The position numbers and the translations under genes are program-made. Of a stretch of DNA of 64,000 nt, positions 22,501 through 33,107 are shown piece after piece (the first letter of the stretch is position 1; each line of letters opens with the position of its first letter). The DNA is from Eucommia ulmoides (lineage: Eukaryota; Streptophyta; Magnoliopsida; Garryales; Eucommiaceae), in NCBI GenBank assembly GCA_016647705.1, contig CM028328.1, positions 7,450,114-7,514,113 on the forward strand. Direction: 5' to 3'. The notes under the pieces were generated by a model that saw only the letters and a list, made by a program, of their open reading frames with translations, was not told the DNA's origin and made no database searches.

Positions 22501-25500
22501 AAAAATAAAACAAATAAAATGAAAAATACCAAACAAAATCAAAAATACAAAAATAAAAAAATTGAAAACAAGAGAGAGAGAGAGAGGAGAGAGTAAAGAT
22601 AAAGATAAAAATAAAAATAAAAAGAAAAAAATATGTTCCAAGGATATTTTTGTCAATAAAATGTGATAAGGATTATAAAAATAATAGAGGTGACCTTAAT
22701 ATTAGTCGAAATGACAAGAGATGTCTCAAGTATAAATTATATACATTATCTTTTTCTACCATAAAATATAAATAATAATACTAATAGAAGAATTAAAAAT
22801 TAGAATAATAATCTCAAACTCACACGATGATTTTGCCTCACAAGGCAATCTATACTCAATTTTTTAAGCAAATCTGGAGGAAACCTGCACAAGATTTAAA
22901 AAAATAAAAATAAAAATGAGAGAGAGAATTTATCGAGAGATGTTTGGGAAAAAGAAGTGCCCAAAATAAATTAATCTTCAAATACAACTTAAATGTTATA
23001 ATAAATTTATTTTAAGGGAAAATTATTATATAATCCTTAAAATTATCATTTCTTATCCCTATTTTCATTTTATTTAATGTTTAGTCATTCGAATAAATTT
23101 TTAGTCATTTTGCTAACATCAACTAGATTGACTCAATCTAGTTGATATCATCTTACATGGTGATTTTGTATTTAATAACATAGTTAATATCAAATACAAT
23201 GGTAGTAAAATTACAATAACAATAACAATTGTATTAATACCGAAAAAGTACGAGGTATGAAAGGTTTGTAATAATATGCTCTCCCACAAAATACTTTAGG
23301 CAAAAATATGAAAGTGACAACAATAGACATTATTATGCTTAAGGAGATATAACGAGATCTTTTTACTAGAAGTACTGAAAAGAAACTAAACTAATATAAA
23401 AAAACAAAAGAAATAGGTCATGGGCAAGCATTCTAAAAAATAAGACATTGTTCGGTAAGTCTTTTTTCAAGTACTTAATTTTAAAAGTAACGTTTATTTT
23501 GAGGTAAAAAAAAATACTCTTAAAAATAATTTAAAAAAACGTAAAAAAAACATGATTTTAATTATTTTTTTCGAAAAGAAAAAAAAAAGTTAGTTTCTAT
23601 TTGTTCGATTCTTTTAAGAGATGGATGGACTAGGGGCCTCTCCACTCACTTTTTTCAATCATCTATGTTTTTTTTTTTTTAAAGATCAATTATATGGATA
23701 ATATTAAGATCTCTAAACTATCAAATACACTTTTATACTTCCCTAGTGGGATGTTTAGTGTTTCTTTCCAGTGGGAGGTCTAATGTGCAAAAACCGATCC
23801 CCCAACGTTTTTACCAAAAAAAAACACTTTTGATTTTGTGCTTTTCCTTTTAAAAGGAAAAACACTTATTTGTCAAATTAATTTTTAATTTTATTTTTGC
23901 TTTTAAAAAGTAGTTAAAAAATGTTGTCAAACGGTGCATAAGTTAATCAAAGCTAAAAAATAAGTTGCTTTAGGGAAAGAAAAAAAAAAAGGGCAAAAAA
24001 AACAAAAAAAAGAAAAGTATGTAATAGGGATGGTCATGGGCCCGATTGGCCCGCCCAGCCCAACCCTATTTTTTTAGGGCTTGAACTTAGTGTTTGAGCC
24101 CATGAGCAGGGTTAGAGCCTAAAGACTAAGGCTCATTCATTTTTAAGGTCGGGCTAAGGCTTGATTATTTTTGTTTAGAGCCGGCCCGGCCCGGCCCGAA
24201 CTTTTTTAAAATATAAAAAATATATATCCATAGAGAAAGAGTTGAGGAGCCATTTTGTAATTTTCAATTTCAGCTAGATAATTTAGTAAACCCTAGTTTC
24301 ATTCCTCTCCATAGAGAGAGGGTTGACAGACCATTTTGTAATTTTAGTATTTAGTTTTTAAATTAAAAAAAAAAATTATAGGGTCGGGCTTGGGCTTAAT
24401 TTTTTTTTTTTGTAAGGCCAGGCTTGGGCATCAAATTACGGCCCGATCATAGGGCCGGGCAAGGCCGGGATAGGACCTAACATTTTTGTGTAATACCCTA
24501 GTCAAAATCCGGGCCGGCCCATGACCATCCCTAAGAAGAACCCCTTGAATAAACAACGACTTGCCTTTGAAATACAGTTCCTTCGATGTTAATGTTCTTC
24601 ATGAATTGAAGAGTAGAAGCTTGATCACTTGCCTTAAATGCTTCAAGTATGTTCTTGTCCTATATTCATCAATAATAATAATTTAAAAAAAAAGGATTAT
24701 AAATTTAAAAAAAAGAAAAGAAAAAGAGATTGGAATTTATATTTACCTTGCTGATGATCATTGTTAGAAGTTCAAAACCTAAGCACATGGCAAGCAAAGG
24801 GAAGTGATCCCCTCTATCATTTCTCTCTAAAATTTTCTGTTTAGAAACATATTAAAATTAAAGTTCATGATCAGAGGGGAAAGATTCTTGTTTCTGTTCC
24901 CAAAAAAATTGGGAACAGAAACAGAATTTGGGAACAAAGAAATCAGTTCTCTGGATTTTTATAACAAATTTATGGGAAAATTATGTATTACTCACAAAAT
25001 TTATGTTTCTTTTCCAATTTTCTGGGAACAGAAACACTAAACAGATCTACTCCCAGATATTTTTTTTTCTAATAATCTGAAAATAGAACTGAAATAGATT
25101 CTTTTTTGTTCTTGAATTAGAATTTCTGTTCCATGTTTGCTAGGAACAACAACAATAAATTGGGAACAGAACAGCTAAACAAACACCACTAATCTATATC
25201 TACATCTATATCTACATCTATGTCCATATAAGAAACTAAAATTGGAAAAATACACTTGGAAATGAAGAAAAGCTCAAGAAATCTATTTCTTATCCTCTCA
25301 TTGATTCTCTATTCAAATGAATTGATATTGTTGTAGGTTTTTCAGATGACAGGAGGTGTAACCGCAACTTACCCATATTTTGGTTAACGATTGTTTTTGT
25401 TATAATTAATTATATGTGACCTTATATCTTCCTTTCGTTCTCTCTCTAATCATTTAATCACTACTTCCATCTATTAATTACATATAAAATTTATTTAATT

Positions 25501-26368
25501 TTGCTCAAAAGAATATTCCAACAAATCTTAACCAAATACAGAAATTATTATACAATAGGAAAAAAATTTATTAAATTATTTTAAAATTATTATTTAAGAA
25601 CAATTATAAAAATTGAAAAACATTTACCTATTATTTACTATTTTCTCAAAATAAATATGAGTGATATTTTTTCTATATTATAGTTTATTTTTATTTTTTA
25701 GTATTAAAATTTATTTTTGTTATATTTTTATAAAATATATTAAATAAAAATCAAATGATTGATTGTGTGTTACGGGTAATATTCAAATGAAAATATATAG
25801 TAATATAATTTTTTTCTAAATCCGCATATAATACGTAGGTCGAGAACTAGTATCGTGTACCTGAAAAACACGATCAATGGATTCGAAGTAAGATCCATTT
25901 TTAACCGAACCTCCAGTAAAGATCACTCCGTTGACCAGATTAAGCTTCTGAAACATCAAAAATTAATCCCAAATTCAAATTAATCCGAATGTTCTGCAAA
26001 TCGTAGATTTCAAATTTACGCCATGAATTCATCCGATTAAGAGTTTAGATTACCTTATTAATGATTTCAGGAGGATCGTTGTAAAGAATGGGAATAACCC
26101 TAGCACCGCCGGACTCGACGAATTTCACGTACGATGCGGCTATGTACGAAACACTGGTGGCATTGCTAATCCGATCGTAGACGCCGTCTCCGGGGTGGCT
26201 CATGATTCCGATGACTGGTTTGGGATTGAGCAAGGGGTCCGGCGCCGGGCATCTCGGCGGGAATTTTGGGGCGGAATCGGTGGGCAATAGAATGGTGGAT
26301 TGGGCATTGGAAGAACTGAATTCTCCGGAGAGAGCGAGTAATAACGGGAACCAGAGGAAGTTCCGCAT
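19546..26368 (-). CDS. GGH: Folate gamma-glutamyl hydrolase, 10 exons
   Basis: This enzyme trims the poly-gamma-glutamate tail of folates, normally in the plant vacuole. Exons (plus coordinates, in transcription order): 26054-26368, 25861-25947, 24747-24836, 24565-24659, 22824-22884, 21870-21959, 21610-21672, 21431-21519, 19662-19754, 19546-19582. They join in frame to 1020 bp (339 aa plus stop), close to the usual 330-350 aa. A signal peptide (about residues 1-22) precedes PVIGIMSHPGDG. VNGVIFTGGS follows in exon 2. The nucleophile is Cys152 in AMCLGFELL, and the catalytic His is His265 in AFQWHPE. The C-terminus DEVYIFNP fits plant homologues. All introns are GT-AG except intron 4, which uses a GC donor (AG|GCAAGT). 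Introns 4 and 8 are swollen by MITEs and SINEs. The start is the Met before RNFLWFPLLL; a longer frame upstream lacks a better signal. It looks intact. Confidence 0.96.
19858..20027 (-). mobile_element. Au-type SINE, first copy
   Basis: On the minus strand it has a tRNA-like head with a B-box-like GGTTCGAGTTG, then GCGTACAATAGACC, CTTCCCCGGATCC and the CGCACATAGCGGAAGCTT, CCGGGCTATCCTTTT tail, the hallmarks of the angiosperm Au SINE. It lies in GGH intron 8, head to tail with a second copy. Confidence 0.8.
20028..20163 (-). mobile_element. Au-type SINE, second copy (truncated)
   Basis: It shares gcgtacaatagacc (as ggtctattgtacgc near 20077), ccttccccggactccgcgc and gacctggaggtcac with the first copy, but lacks most of the tRNA-like 5' head and the CCGGGCT tail. 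The two copies abut, suggesting insertion of one into the tail of the other. Confidence 0.72.
20553..20700. repeat. Repeat with gttccc/gggaac words, intron copy
   Basis: Contains gttcccatatttatgttct, tgagaacaaaaacaccaaac and ttgttcccagaaaattggaa. The same mixture recurs at about 21225-21400, 21706-21830, 24870-25185 (all GGH introns) and 40253-40800 (OZ-like gene intron 2), so it is a dispersed non-autonomous element or a family of related ones. Confidence 0.5.
20708..21190. mobile_element. Foldback MITE in GGH intron 8
   Basis: The left arm has cccccttgtactttagtata, then cccatctactttaaaaacct and ttcccttctactctttacta. The right arm is its inverted counterpart (agtaaaaggggtaaagtgta, then ttttaaagtggagtggacaa). 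The interior is AT-rich without coding. Runs of C (21050-21060) and G (about 21155-21174) mark the arms. Related arms occur near 41765-42160 and 54440-54530. Exact ends not resolved. Confidence 0.6.
22552..22600. repeat. GA microsatellite in GGH intron 5
   Basis: An AGAG run at about 22572-22592 lies within a long A/T-rich, low-complexity part of the intron (22140-22660). Confidence 0.6.
24025..24533. mobile_element. hAT-like MITE in GGH intron 4
   Basis: Terminal inverted repeats are tagggatggtcatgggcccg at the left and, inverted, cgggccggcccatgaccatc then ccta at the right. The interior repeats ggcccggcccggcccgaa and gggtcgggcttgggc. Short near-identical blocks ccattttgtaattttc and tccatagagaaagag/agagag occur twice (24220-24340). 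No transposase. An 8-bp target duplication is not clear, so the superfamily is inferred from the termini alone. Confidence 0.6.
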
Positions 26369-26834
26369 TTCGGAAATCGAGAGAGACGGCGGCTGACTGG
26401 CTGTGGAAGTGAAGTTGAAGTTTCCGGTGGCCGTCTTCCCCCCTCTCTCTCGCTGTATGTGTACACTGTGGATTGATGAACTGAGCAAGAAAATTGGGTC
26501 AACGCTGGTTGGCGGGACTCAAGATACGACATTTGACATTATATGAACGCAAGAGAATTATGTGGTTTCGAAACTAATATAGGTTATATGTCATTTAAAA
26601 TTTTATTCCCATTTTCCAAAATTAACCACTTATTATTTTTAATCAAAGACATTTACTTTTTTTTATATATATATAAAAAATTAATCCAACTTTACTCTTA
26701 GCTACTTAAAAATAAGGGACAGTTACCGAAGAATCCTCGTAAGAATACAAAATTATCGAATACACTTTTTTGAAACACATATTACAAATTATTTTTTTAT
26801 TTTTTTGATAATTTTGTGCACTTTTAAATATAAT
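26369..26834 (-). promoter_or_regulatory. GGH 5' flank and leader
   Basis: Upstream of the GGH start on the minus strand. A CT-rich tract (minus strand of gaaagtgaagt...ctctctctcgctg at 26400-26456) fits a plant 5' untranslated leader. No clear TATA box can be placed with confidence. The AT-rich part (26560-26720) holds no gene. Confidence 0.35.
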
Positions 26835-26888
26835 ACGATCTTGTGTTATATTCGATACGAAAATGTATTGAATATAACACAAGATCGT
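26835..26888. repeat. Near-perfect hairpin upstream of GGH
   Basis: acgatcttgtgttatattc (26835-26853) and its exact reverse complement (26870-26888) form a 19-bp stem. Inside it, a G-T pair and four further pairs (atac with gtat) extend the stem to about 24 bp, leaving a 6-nt loop (gaaaat). The site is 467 bp upstream of the GGH start codon. Confidence 0.8.
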
Positions 26889-27836
26889 GTTATATTTCAT
26901 TTTCATTCAGAATATAATATAGGATTGTTCAGAATATAACCGCAGCTCCACTCACCGTCATTCAACTCTACCAAGCCATTGCCAACTGCACCGCTACCCA
27001 TCAAATCTTGTTGGCTGCATTTTGAAAGATGTATTGTTTCCTTTCTGATTTCTTATTCTTTGTACTAGGGTCCGCACACAGACCCCCCTTTATCACAAAT
27101 CTTATGCCGCCATACTCTTTTCCAAGTTTCTCTCTCTCTACCCGAGATCATCATTCTCTCACGACCCAATCAGTGGATTTTTTTTTTTTTTTTTCCAGAT
27201 CCATGGGTTTGAAATTGTAGGAAACTTCTTTTAGATCTATGGATCTGCAATTGTAGGAAGCTTCTTTTCAAATTGTCCCTTCGTCGGTCCAGGTTATTTT
27301 CTTTTAATAAATGGTTGCAAATCTGCAATTTTAGGACCATGTGATTCACATCCCTTCAGCATTCTGTCTCCTTCTCCCATGCCTCCATTTAGATTTCCAA
27401 TCTCCAAGCCAAATGTGACTCCATATTTGCTCGCATCTCATCGGTCCGCTACAGTTCTGGTCGTGACAACTAGATTTGGCGGCGATTTGAAAGAGAGTGT
27501 ATGAGAGTCTGATAGAGAGGGACGGTCACGGCGACAAAGTCACAACAGCGACGAGCGACACAAGAGAGATGATGGCGACGACAGGTGACTATGCAAGGAC
27601 GACAAGGGCCGGTTGTGCAGCTGCAGGAGGACGACAAGGAGCGTTGTGCAGCGACGACTGTGAAAATCGTGGATGTTTGTTTAGGTGTAAATATGGAAGG
27701 GTAAAATCGTCCAGTTAAAATTTCAAATTTGAAATTAAGGCTTTTGGGTAACATATAATGCTAATTGGAGGACTATATTGTGCAAAAAAATAAAAATAAA
27801 AAATAAAAAAATGGGGCCACTTGATAGATTCACTTA
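26889..27836. other. Intergenic DNA, no gene recognised
   Basis: AT-rich stretches alternate with GC-richer ones. 27470-27720 has a run of short frames (both strands open up to 94 codons) made of gacgac/gcgacg words, without resemblance to any family. I treat these as non-coding. Confidence 0.4.
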
Positions 27837-28494
27837 GGTGGCGTTTGGTAACCGTTTCTATTTCAATTCCAGCAGTGGGATGGGAATGGGATGGGATGGG
27901 ATAGGAATTTTGTTTTCTTTTTGAGAGTAGAATTGCGTTTGGTAACGATAATTTTTTTTTTGTTTTGGGAAGGGAATTGTGTTTGGTAACGATTTTATCC
28001 TAAAATCTTTTTTTTTTTTTTTTTTTCTCTTTTCAGTTTTGGCCGGCTGGCGGCGGTGCTCCGGCGTCGGAGACGGCGGTGCCCCCGCCGGCGATGACCG
28101 GACGGGGGTGGCGCCGTCGCCGGCGACTGCCGGAAGTGGCCGGAAAAATTCCGGCTGGACGGTGACCGGCGACGGTCGCCGGACGGTGACCGCCGGCGCC
28201 GGCGGACGGTGACCGGCGACGGTCGCCGGAGATGACCGGCGGCGGACGGCGGCGGTCGGCGGCGGCGGACGGTGGTCGGCCGGTAGGTGAATAGTGATCA
28301 TGGGTTTTGGGAATGGAATGGGAATAATGAGAAACAACTTTTTTTTGTTTCTCATTTCTTAAGAAAAAAGTGGGCACAATTCTCAAATGGGAATGAAATG
28401 GAAACGTAAACAAAAATTACCAAACGCTATTCCCAAACAGAATTCCCAAAAATCTGGGAATGGAATGGGATGGAAATGGTTACCAAACGGGGCC
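27837..28494. mobile_element. PIF/Harbinger-like MITE, copy 1
   Basis: Termini are ggtggcgtttggtaacc and, inverted, ggccccgtttggtaacc. The flanking trinucleotide is TTA on both sides (27834-27836 and 28495-28497), the usual Harbinger target. A very GC-rich core (about 28045-28275; ccggcg words) separates AT-rich arms. Frames in the core read as Pro/Ala/Arg repeats and are unlikely to be genes. Two more copies are at 35947-36627 and 46299-46854. Confidence 0.8.
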
Positions 28495-28636
28495 TTAATT
28501 ACCCAGTCTTTTGGATAATTTTTTCTAAAAATAATTAAACAATTAAAAACTAAAATACGTAAATATCCTCTTTATTTTTATTTTTAAAATTTTCTTCCTT
28601 TATCTCTTTACACCAACATCCCTATATAATTTTTTG

Positions 28637-29455
28637 GGAAAAGTAAAATTTAGACCCTCTAACTATTGATACATTTCTAAGTGGTCCCTCTAAATTTAAA
28701 TGTTTTATTTCAAACCCTCTACGTATCATAACGTTTCAAATTCATCATTCCGTTAGAAAATCAGTTAAAACTGACGGAATTTAGAGGCAAAATGGTCTTT
28801 TCACGTTTTTTAAATTTTTTAATCATTTTTAATTAATTTTTATTTTATTTTTTTAATTTTTTTATCTCTCTCTCTCTTCCTCCCCTTCCTCTCTCTCCTT
28901 CTCTCCCGCCACCTCCCTCTCCCCACCACCTCCCTCTCCCTCTTCCTCCCCTTTCTCTCTCTCCCTCCTACCCCACCCCACCCCACCCCACCCCCGTAAC
29001 AGGGGGTGGTTGCACCCCCTGAAACAAACATGGGGTGTTTTCACCCCCTGCAACAGGGGGTGGCACCACCCCCTATTTCAGGGGGTGATTCCACCCCCTA
29101 TTACGGGGGTGGGGTGGGGTGGGAGGGAGAGAGGGGAAGGGGAGGAAGAGGGAGAGGGAGGTGGCGGGGAGAGGGAAGGAGGGAGAGGGAGGTAGCGGGA
29201 GAGAAGGGGAGGAAGAGAGAGAGAGATAAAAAAATTAAAAAAATAAAATAAAAATTAATTAAAAATGATTAAAAAAATTTAAAATGTGAAAAGACCATTT
29301 TGCCCCTGAGATTCTATTAATTTTAACGGAATCTCTAACGGAGGGGCGATTTTGAAACATTATGATACATAGAGGGTTTAAAATGAAACATTTAAATTTA
29401 GAGGGATCACTTAGAAATGTGTCAATAGTTAGAGGGTCTAAATTGTACTTTTCCC
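28637..29455. mobile_element. MULE-type foldback element with near full-length inverted repeats
   Basis: Starting gggaaaagtaaaatttagac at the left, the sequence is mirrored (with a few mismatches) by gtctaaattgtacttttccc at the right, and pairing continues inward for about 370-400 bp per arm. Paired blocks include ccctctaaatttaaatgttt, caaaatggtcttttcac, a CT-rich run and the cccacccc words; the centre is near 29046. The 9-bp target duplication taatttttt (28628-28636 and 29456-29464) is exact, as for Mutator-like elements. No transposase. The transcript could fold into one very long hairpin. Confidence 0.88.
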
Positions 29456-29695
29456 TAATTTTTTTAAACCATTATTTTTTCTTAAAAAAAAAAAGGGGTG
29501 TGTGTAGGGGGGAGAGGGGGTTCTCACATCATTTTCTTATTTCCCCCAACCACTTCCTCGCCCATCATCGAAAAACTCTCCCCACCATCGCCGAAAAACC
29601 TACCCATCTCCTTCATTTTCCTCCTCCTCTTCATTCATTTTTTTTTTCTCTCTCTCTCTCTCCCAAACCAGATCTTTTCTCCGGTTCCAGATCAA

Positions 29696-29938
29696 ATGCT
29701 GGATCTGTGCGCCAAAGCACGATTTTACAATGTGGGATCTTGTATCAACGGTCTTGAAAACACACAGGTTTACAACGTAGACGATCTCAAAAAAGTGGTG
29801 GCGGCAAACAAGGAAGATCAGCTCATAAAGGCTATGGAAGCTCAGATTATTGGCGAGGAATCAAAACAAATATATGCTTTGTGGGGTTCTAATATGGGGG
29901 TCTTTTTCGAGCTGACGAATAACAATCTTGTCCTTTGA
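29696..29938 (+). CDS. Unrecognised 80-aa ORF, possibly an exon fragment
   Basis: The frame starts [20 protein letters not shown] and ends in [11 protein letters not shown]. It has a balanced, protein-like composition with a charged middle ([20 protein letters not shown]), unlike the low-complexity frames around it. A CT-rich tract lies just upstream (29648-29663), as in plant 5' leaders. An LTR element starts 37 bp downstream, so further exons may have been displaced or lost. I do not recognise the family. It could be an intact tiny gene, a captured gene piece or chance. Confidence 0.35.
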   Translation: MLDLCAKARFYNVGSCINGLENTQVYNVDDLKKVVAANKEDQLIKAMEAQIIGEESKQIYALWGSNMGVFFELTNNNLVL

Positions 29939-30690
29939 CTTTGTATAAAAACTTGCTAGGATTGTCCAATGAATTTGTTGAATCTAAGGTTTTGATAAAC
30001 AATTATGTATTGATGTTTTTTGTGGAACTGATGATTTTATTGAGTGTTTTAGATTTATAGTTCCATGTGTTTGATTAAGAAAAATATTTGGTGAAGAAAA
30101 TATAAATGGTGCAAGATGGACATAATGAAGATATAAAACGTTTTGTAGACGCTGAAGAAAAATAGATAAAAACAACTCTTTACTTATACACTCTTAATGC
30201 AACCCAAATTAAAATAACGCACGACACTTAAAATAAGTTAATTCTATTTGTGTCATGATAAGGAATGATAAATTTAAGATCCTAAAATGAGATATTTTAT
30301 GTGCTCCTTATGCAAAATAATTTTGATAATTGACTTAGTTGAAAAGTGTGTTTTAAAGTAAAAAATATAGTGTTTTTAGGTCAATTTGGTCAACCGAGAA
30401 AAGAAAGTAGTCGACTTATTAAAACAGTGAGTTTTGAGAGTTAAAATGAAGTTCTACTGATCCAATCGGTCAAACGAGAAAAGTAATTAGTTAACTGTTT
30501 GAAACAATAGTTAAAATCAGTAAAGAAGTGAGCACATTGATCGAGTCGGTCAACCAACTGGGTATGATAGGTCAACTGAATGAGTCAGTGGATGAAATAG
30601 AGAAAATTGAAAGCTCACTAATCAAGTCAGTTAACCGACTGGGTAGGGTCAGTTAACCGACTAGGTGTAATGCCAACGACTATTTCTACC

Positions 30691-33107
30691 TGTTGATCCC
30701 GAGGTTTTGATGAATTAAGAGTTGATGTTTTTAGTGGAACTAATGTGTTTATTGAGTGCTTCATTATAAAAGTTCCAATTAAAGATTGAATCATGAAAAA
30801 ATTTATCAAGGATACAAAGATGGATATTGAATAAATGAAGAGTATTGAAGATTCCGAAGAAATTAGGTGAAAATAACTCAAATACTCTTATACTCTTAAT
30901 GTATCCCGAATTAGGATCACACATGATACAAATTGATGAATTATATTTTTTTTGTGTTTAATTTGATAAAGTTTAGAATCCTAATTAGTGTTAAAATAAT
31001 TGTTCTAATGTGAAATTGAAAAGTAAAAATTGACCTACGTAAGATTAATATTTAAAATTGAATATTAGTGTCTATTGTGTTAACCAAGAAAAACAATTGG
31101 TTAACGGAATCAAACGATGAAGTTTGGAGTTGAAATAAGTTGAAGAAAATAAGTATCCAATAATGATCAGTCAATCGACCAGTAGGGGTTCAGTCAACCG
31201 AATGGGTATGGGTTGAAAATGGTAACTCTCTGAATCGATCAGTCAACCGACCAAGAGAGATCGATCAACTGATTGACCAAATGAAACTCTCTGAATCAGT
31301 CAGTCAACTGACCATGGTAGGATCGGTCAACTGATCGTGGCTTGGAAATGGATCCTATATCAATCAGTCAACCGACTATTAATGGTTCGGTCAACCGAAT
31401 GTCTTTAGGGTTTGGCCTGGCTTATATGCAGAATTGTTCGGTTAACCGATGGGCAGGGGATCGGTCAACCAACTGCTTCGGTTGAGATCTCGAGAACTTT
31501 AGACTTTTGGTAAAAAATTAGCCATTTTTGTTGGTTCTACGGGAGAGATTTGGGAGATTTGAAATTGTAGAAGATATGGTCCATACATTTTGATTAGATA
31601 TTGATTTGGTTCATATATTAAATAATTTTTTTAATTTGGTTCATTAAATACTTTTTATCTATGCGATTAGTAATTGAGAAATAATTTGTAGACTTACTTG
31701 AGAGTTTTAAAAGCTCTATTTGAGTGAATTATATCATAATTGAATGGTTATGATATATGGGGGTCTATAAGTGCATTTTAAAGTCTTATCTTGTAGTAAC
31801 TAACCGTTGGAAGGCTTGTTTAAAATCACTATTTATAAACCTTCGAAAATTCACATAAAATATCAAGAACTATCAAGTTCTTAAACTATTCTAAAAGATA
31901 TTATTCTGAGATATATTTGAGAGATCATTGTGAGATTATTTGTGTGAGAAATTCTTGAGCTAAAGCGCTGTTGAGTTGGCGTCACCGATTTAAGCTGTCT
32001 AGCGATTCAATTTACATTCCTCGGTGTTTTTCTGGTGAGATCTTACCAAGTTATTGTGTTTATATTTGATTTCATATTATTATTGATTGTTTGATTTTAA
32101 GATAATCGTTTTCAAACTTAAAGAGCATAAAATTCATTTTAAAACAATTTTGTAATTATTTGATTACGTGTTTAATTTTATACTATTCATACTTGTTATA
32201 ATCAGATATTAAATTCCTCACTCAAAATTCTATCACATAGTAATTTTTAGGACATTAATTGAGTATAATTATTTTGAGGTGGTAGAAACTTTGAGTGGGA
32301 AGAAACTCATTATTTTTTGTATTGGTGAGTTTGTGCGAATTAGATACGATTGGGTCTGTATCTAGTCAGGGTAACTTGGGTTTCAATCTTTTCGGAAAAA
32401 AGATTGAGATTTAATCTTTTCCTAAAGTATAAAAATGTTAGGTTATTTTTTTTCCTTGAAAAAAACTAGGTTGTGATTATTCTTGAATTGAATTGATTGA
32501 ATTGTAAAGGTTTAATCCTTACCTGGAAAAAGAATACTTGGAGAGTTGTGAGGCTTGATCTTTAGCCTGTAAAAAGATTAGGTTTGATCCTTAGTTTGTG
32601 AAAGGATTAGGTTAGTCTTGAATTTAGAAAAAAGATAAGTTATTCTTGCACCTAAGAAAATGATTAGGTGGTGATTCCTCCTGTAATATAATTAGGTTAG
32701 TCTTTAGCCTGGTAAAAAGATAAGGTTTTTCCTTAATTTAAGAAAAGAATAATTGTAAAGGTTGATTTTGAACCTGGTAAAAGAATTGTTGTAAGGGTTT
32801 GGTTCCTACCTTTAAAGGAATCTGAATTTTAGAGGGTGCGAATCTCCGTGGGGCTCGGGGGACTGGATTAAGTAATGCTAGCTTGCTGAACCAAGATATA
32901 TCTTGGTGTGCTGCATTGTTTAATTTCTTTACATTTTGTTTGGGTGAGCACTTAGATTAAATACACTTATTAGCTGCGTAACGACGATAATAATTAATTT
33001 AGGATAAATTGATTATTTGGTTAATTAAGTGTTGAAAAGATTTAAATTTGCTTAAATTTTTATAACTATCCATTTCACCTCCTCTTGGGTAGCTCAGTGG
33101 GCCAACA
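30691..33107 (+). mobile_element. Apparent solo LTR B, nested in A
   Basis: It runs from TGTTGATCCCGAGGTTTTGA to GGGCCAACA (2417 bp) in the same orientation as A. It holds about ten (T)CGGTCAACCGA-like words (31160-31480) and, near 32390-32830, a series of imperfect 30-40-bp repeats around gattcttgagcctg/aaaagaat. Flanking 5-mers (ctacc, caatc) match only partly. Confidence 0.7.

Noticed and set aside
26369..26532. GGH with a longer N-terminus from upstream Met codons (26488 or 26532)
   Set aside because: The longer N-terminus would bury the signal peptide. The Met at 26368 is directly followed by a hydrophobic segment and fits the usual length of plant homologues.
28033..28413. Pro/Arg-rich frames on both strands (also 36038-36478 and 46225-46737)
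   Set aside because: They come from the GC-rich core of three copies of a Harbinger-like MITE. They are open in several frames at once and are not conserved between copies as protein.
28840..29251. Gly/Arg/Glu-rich frames on both strands
   Set aside because: They are translations of the mirrored CT/GA and CCCCAC runs in the foldback element, not genes.
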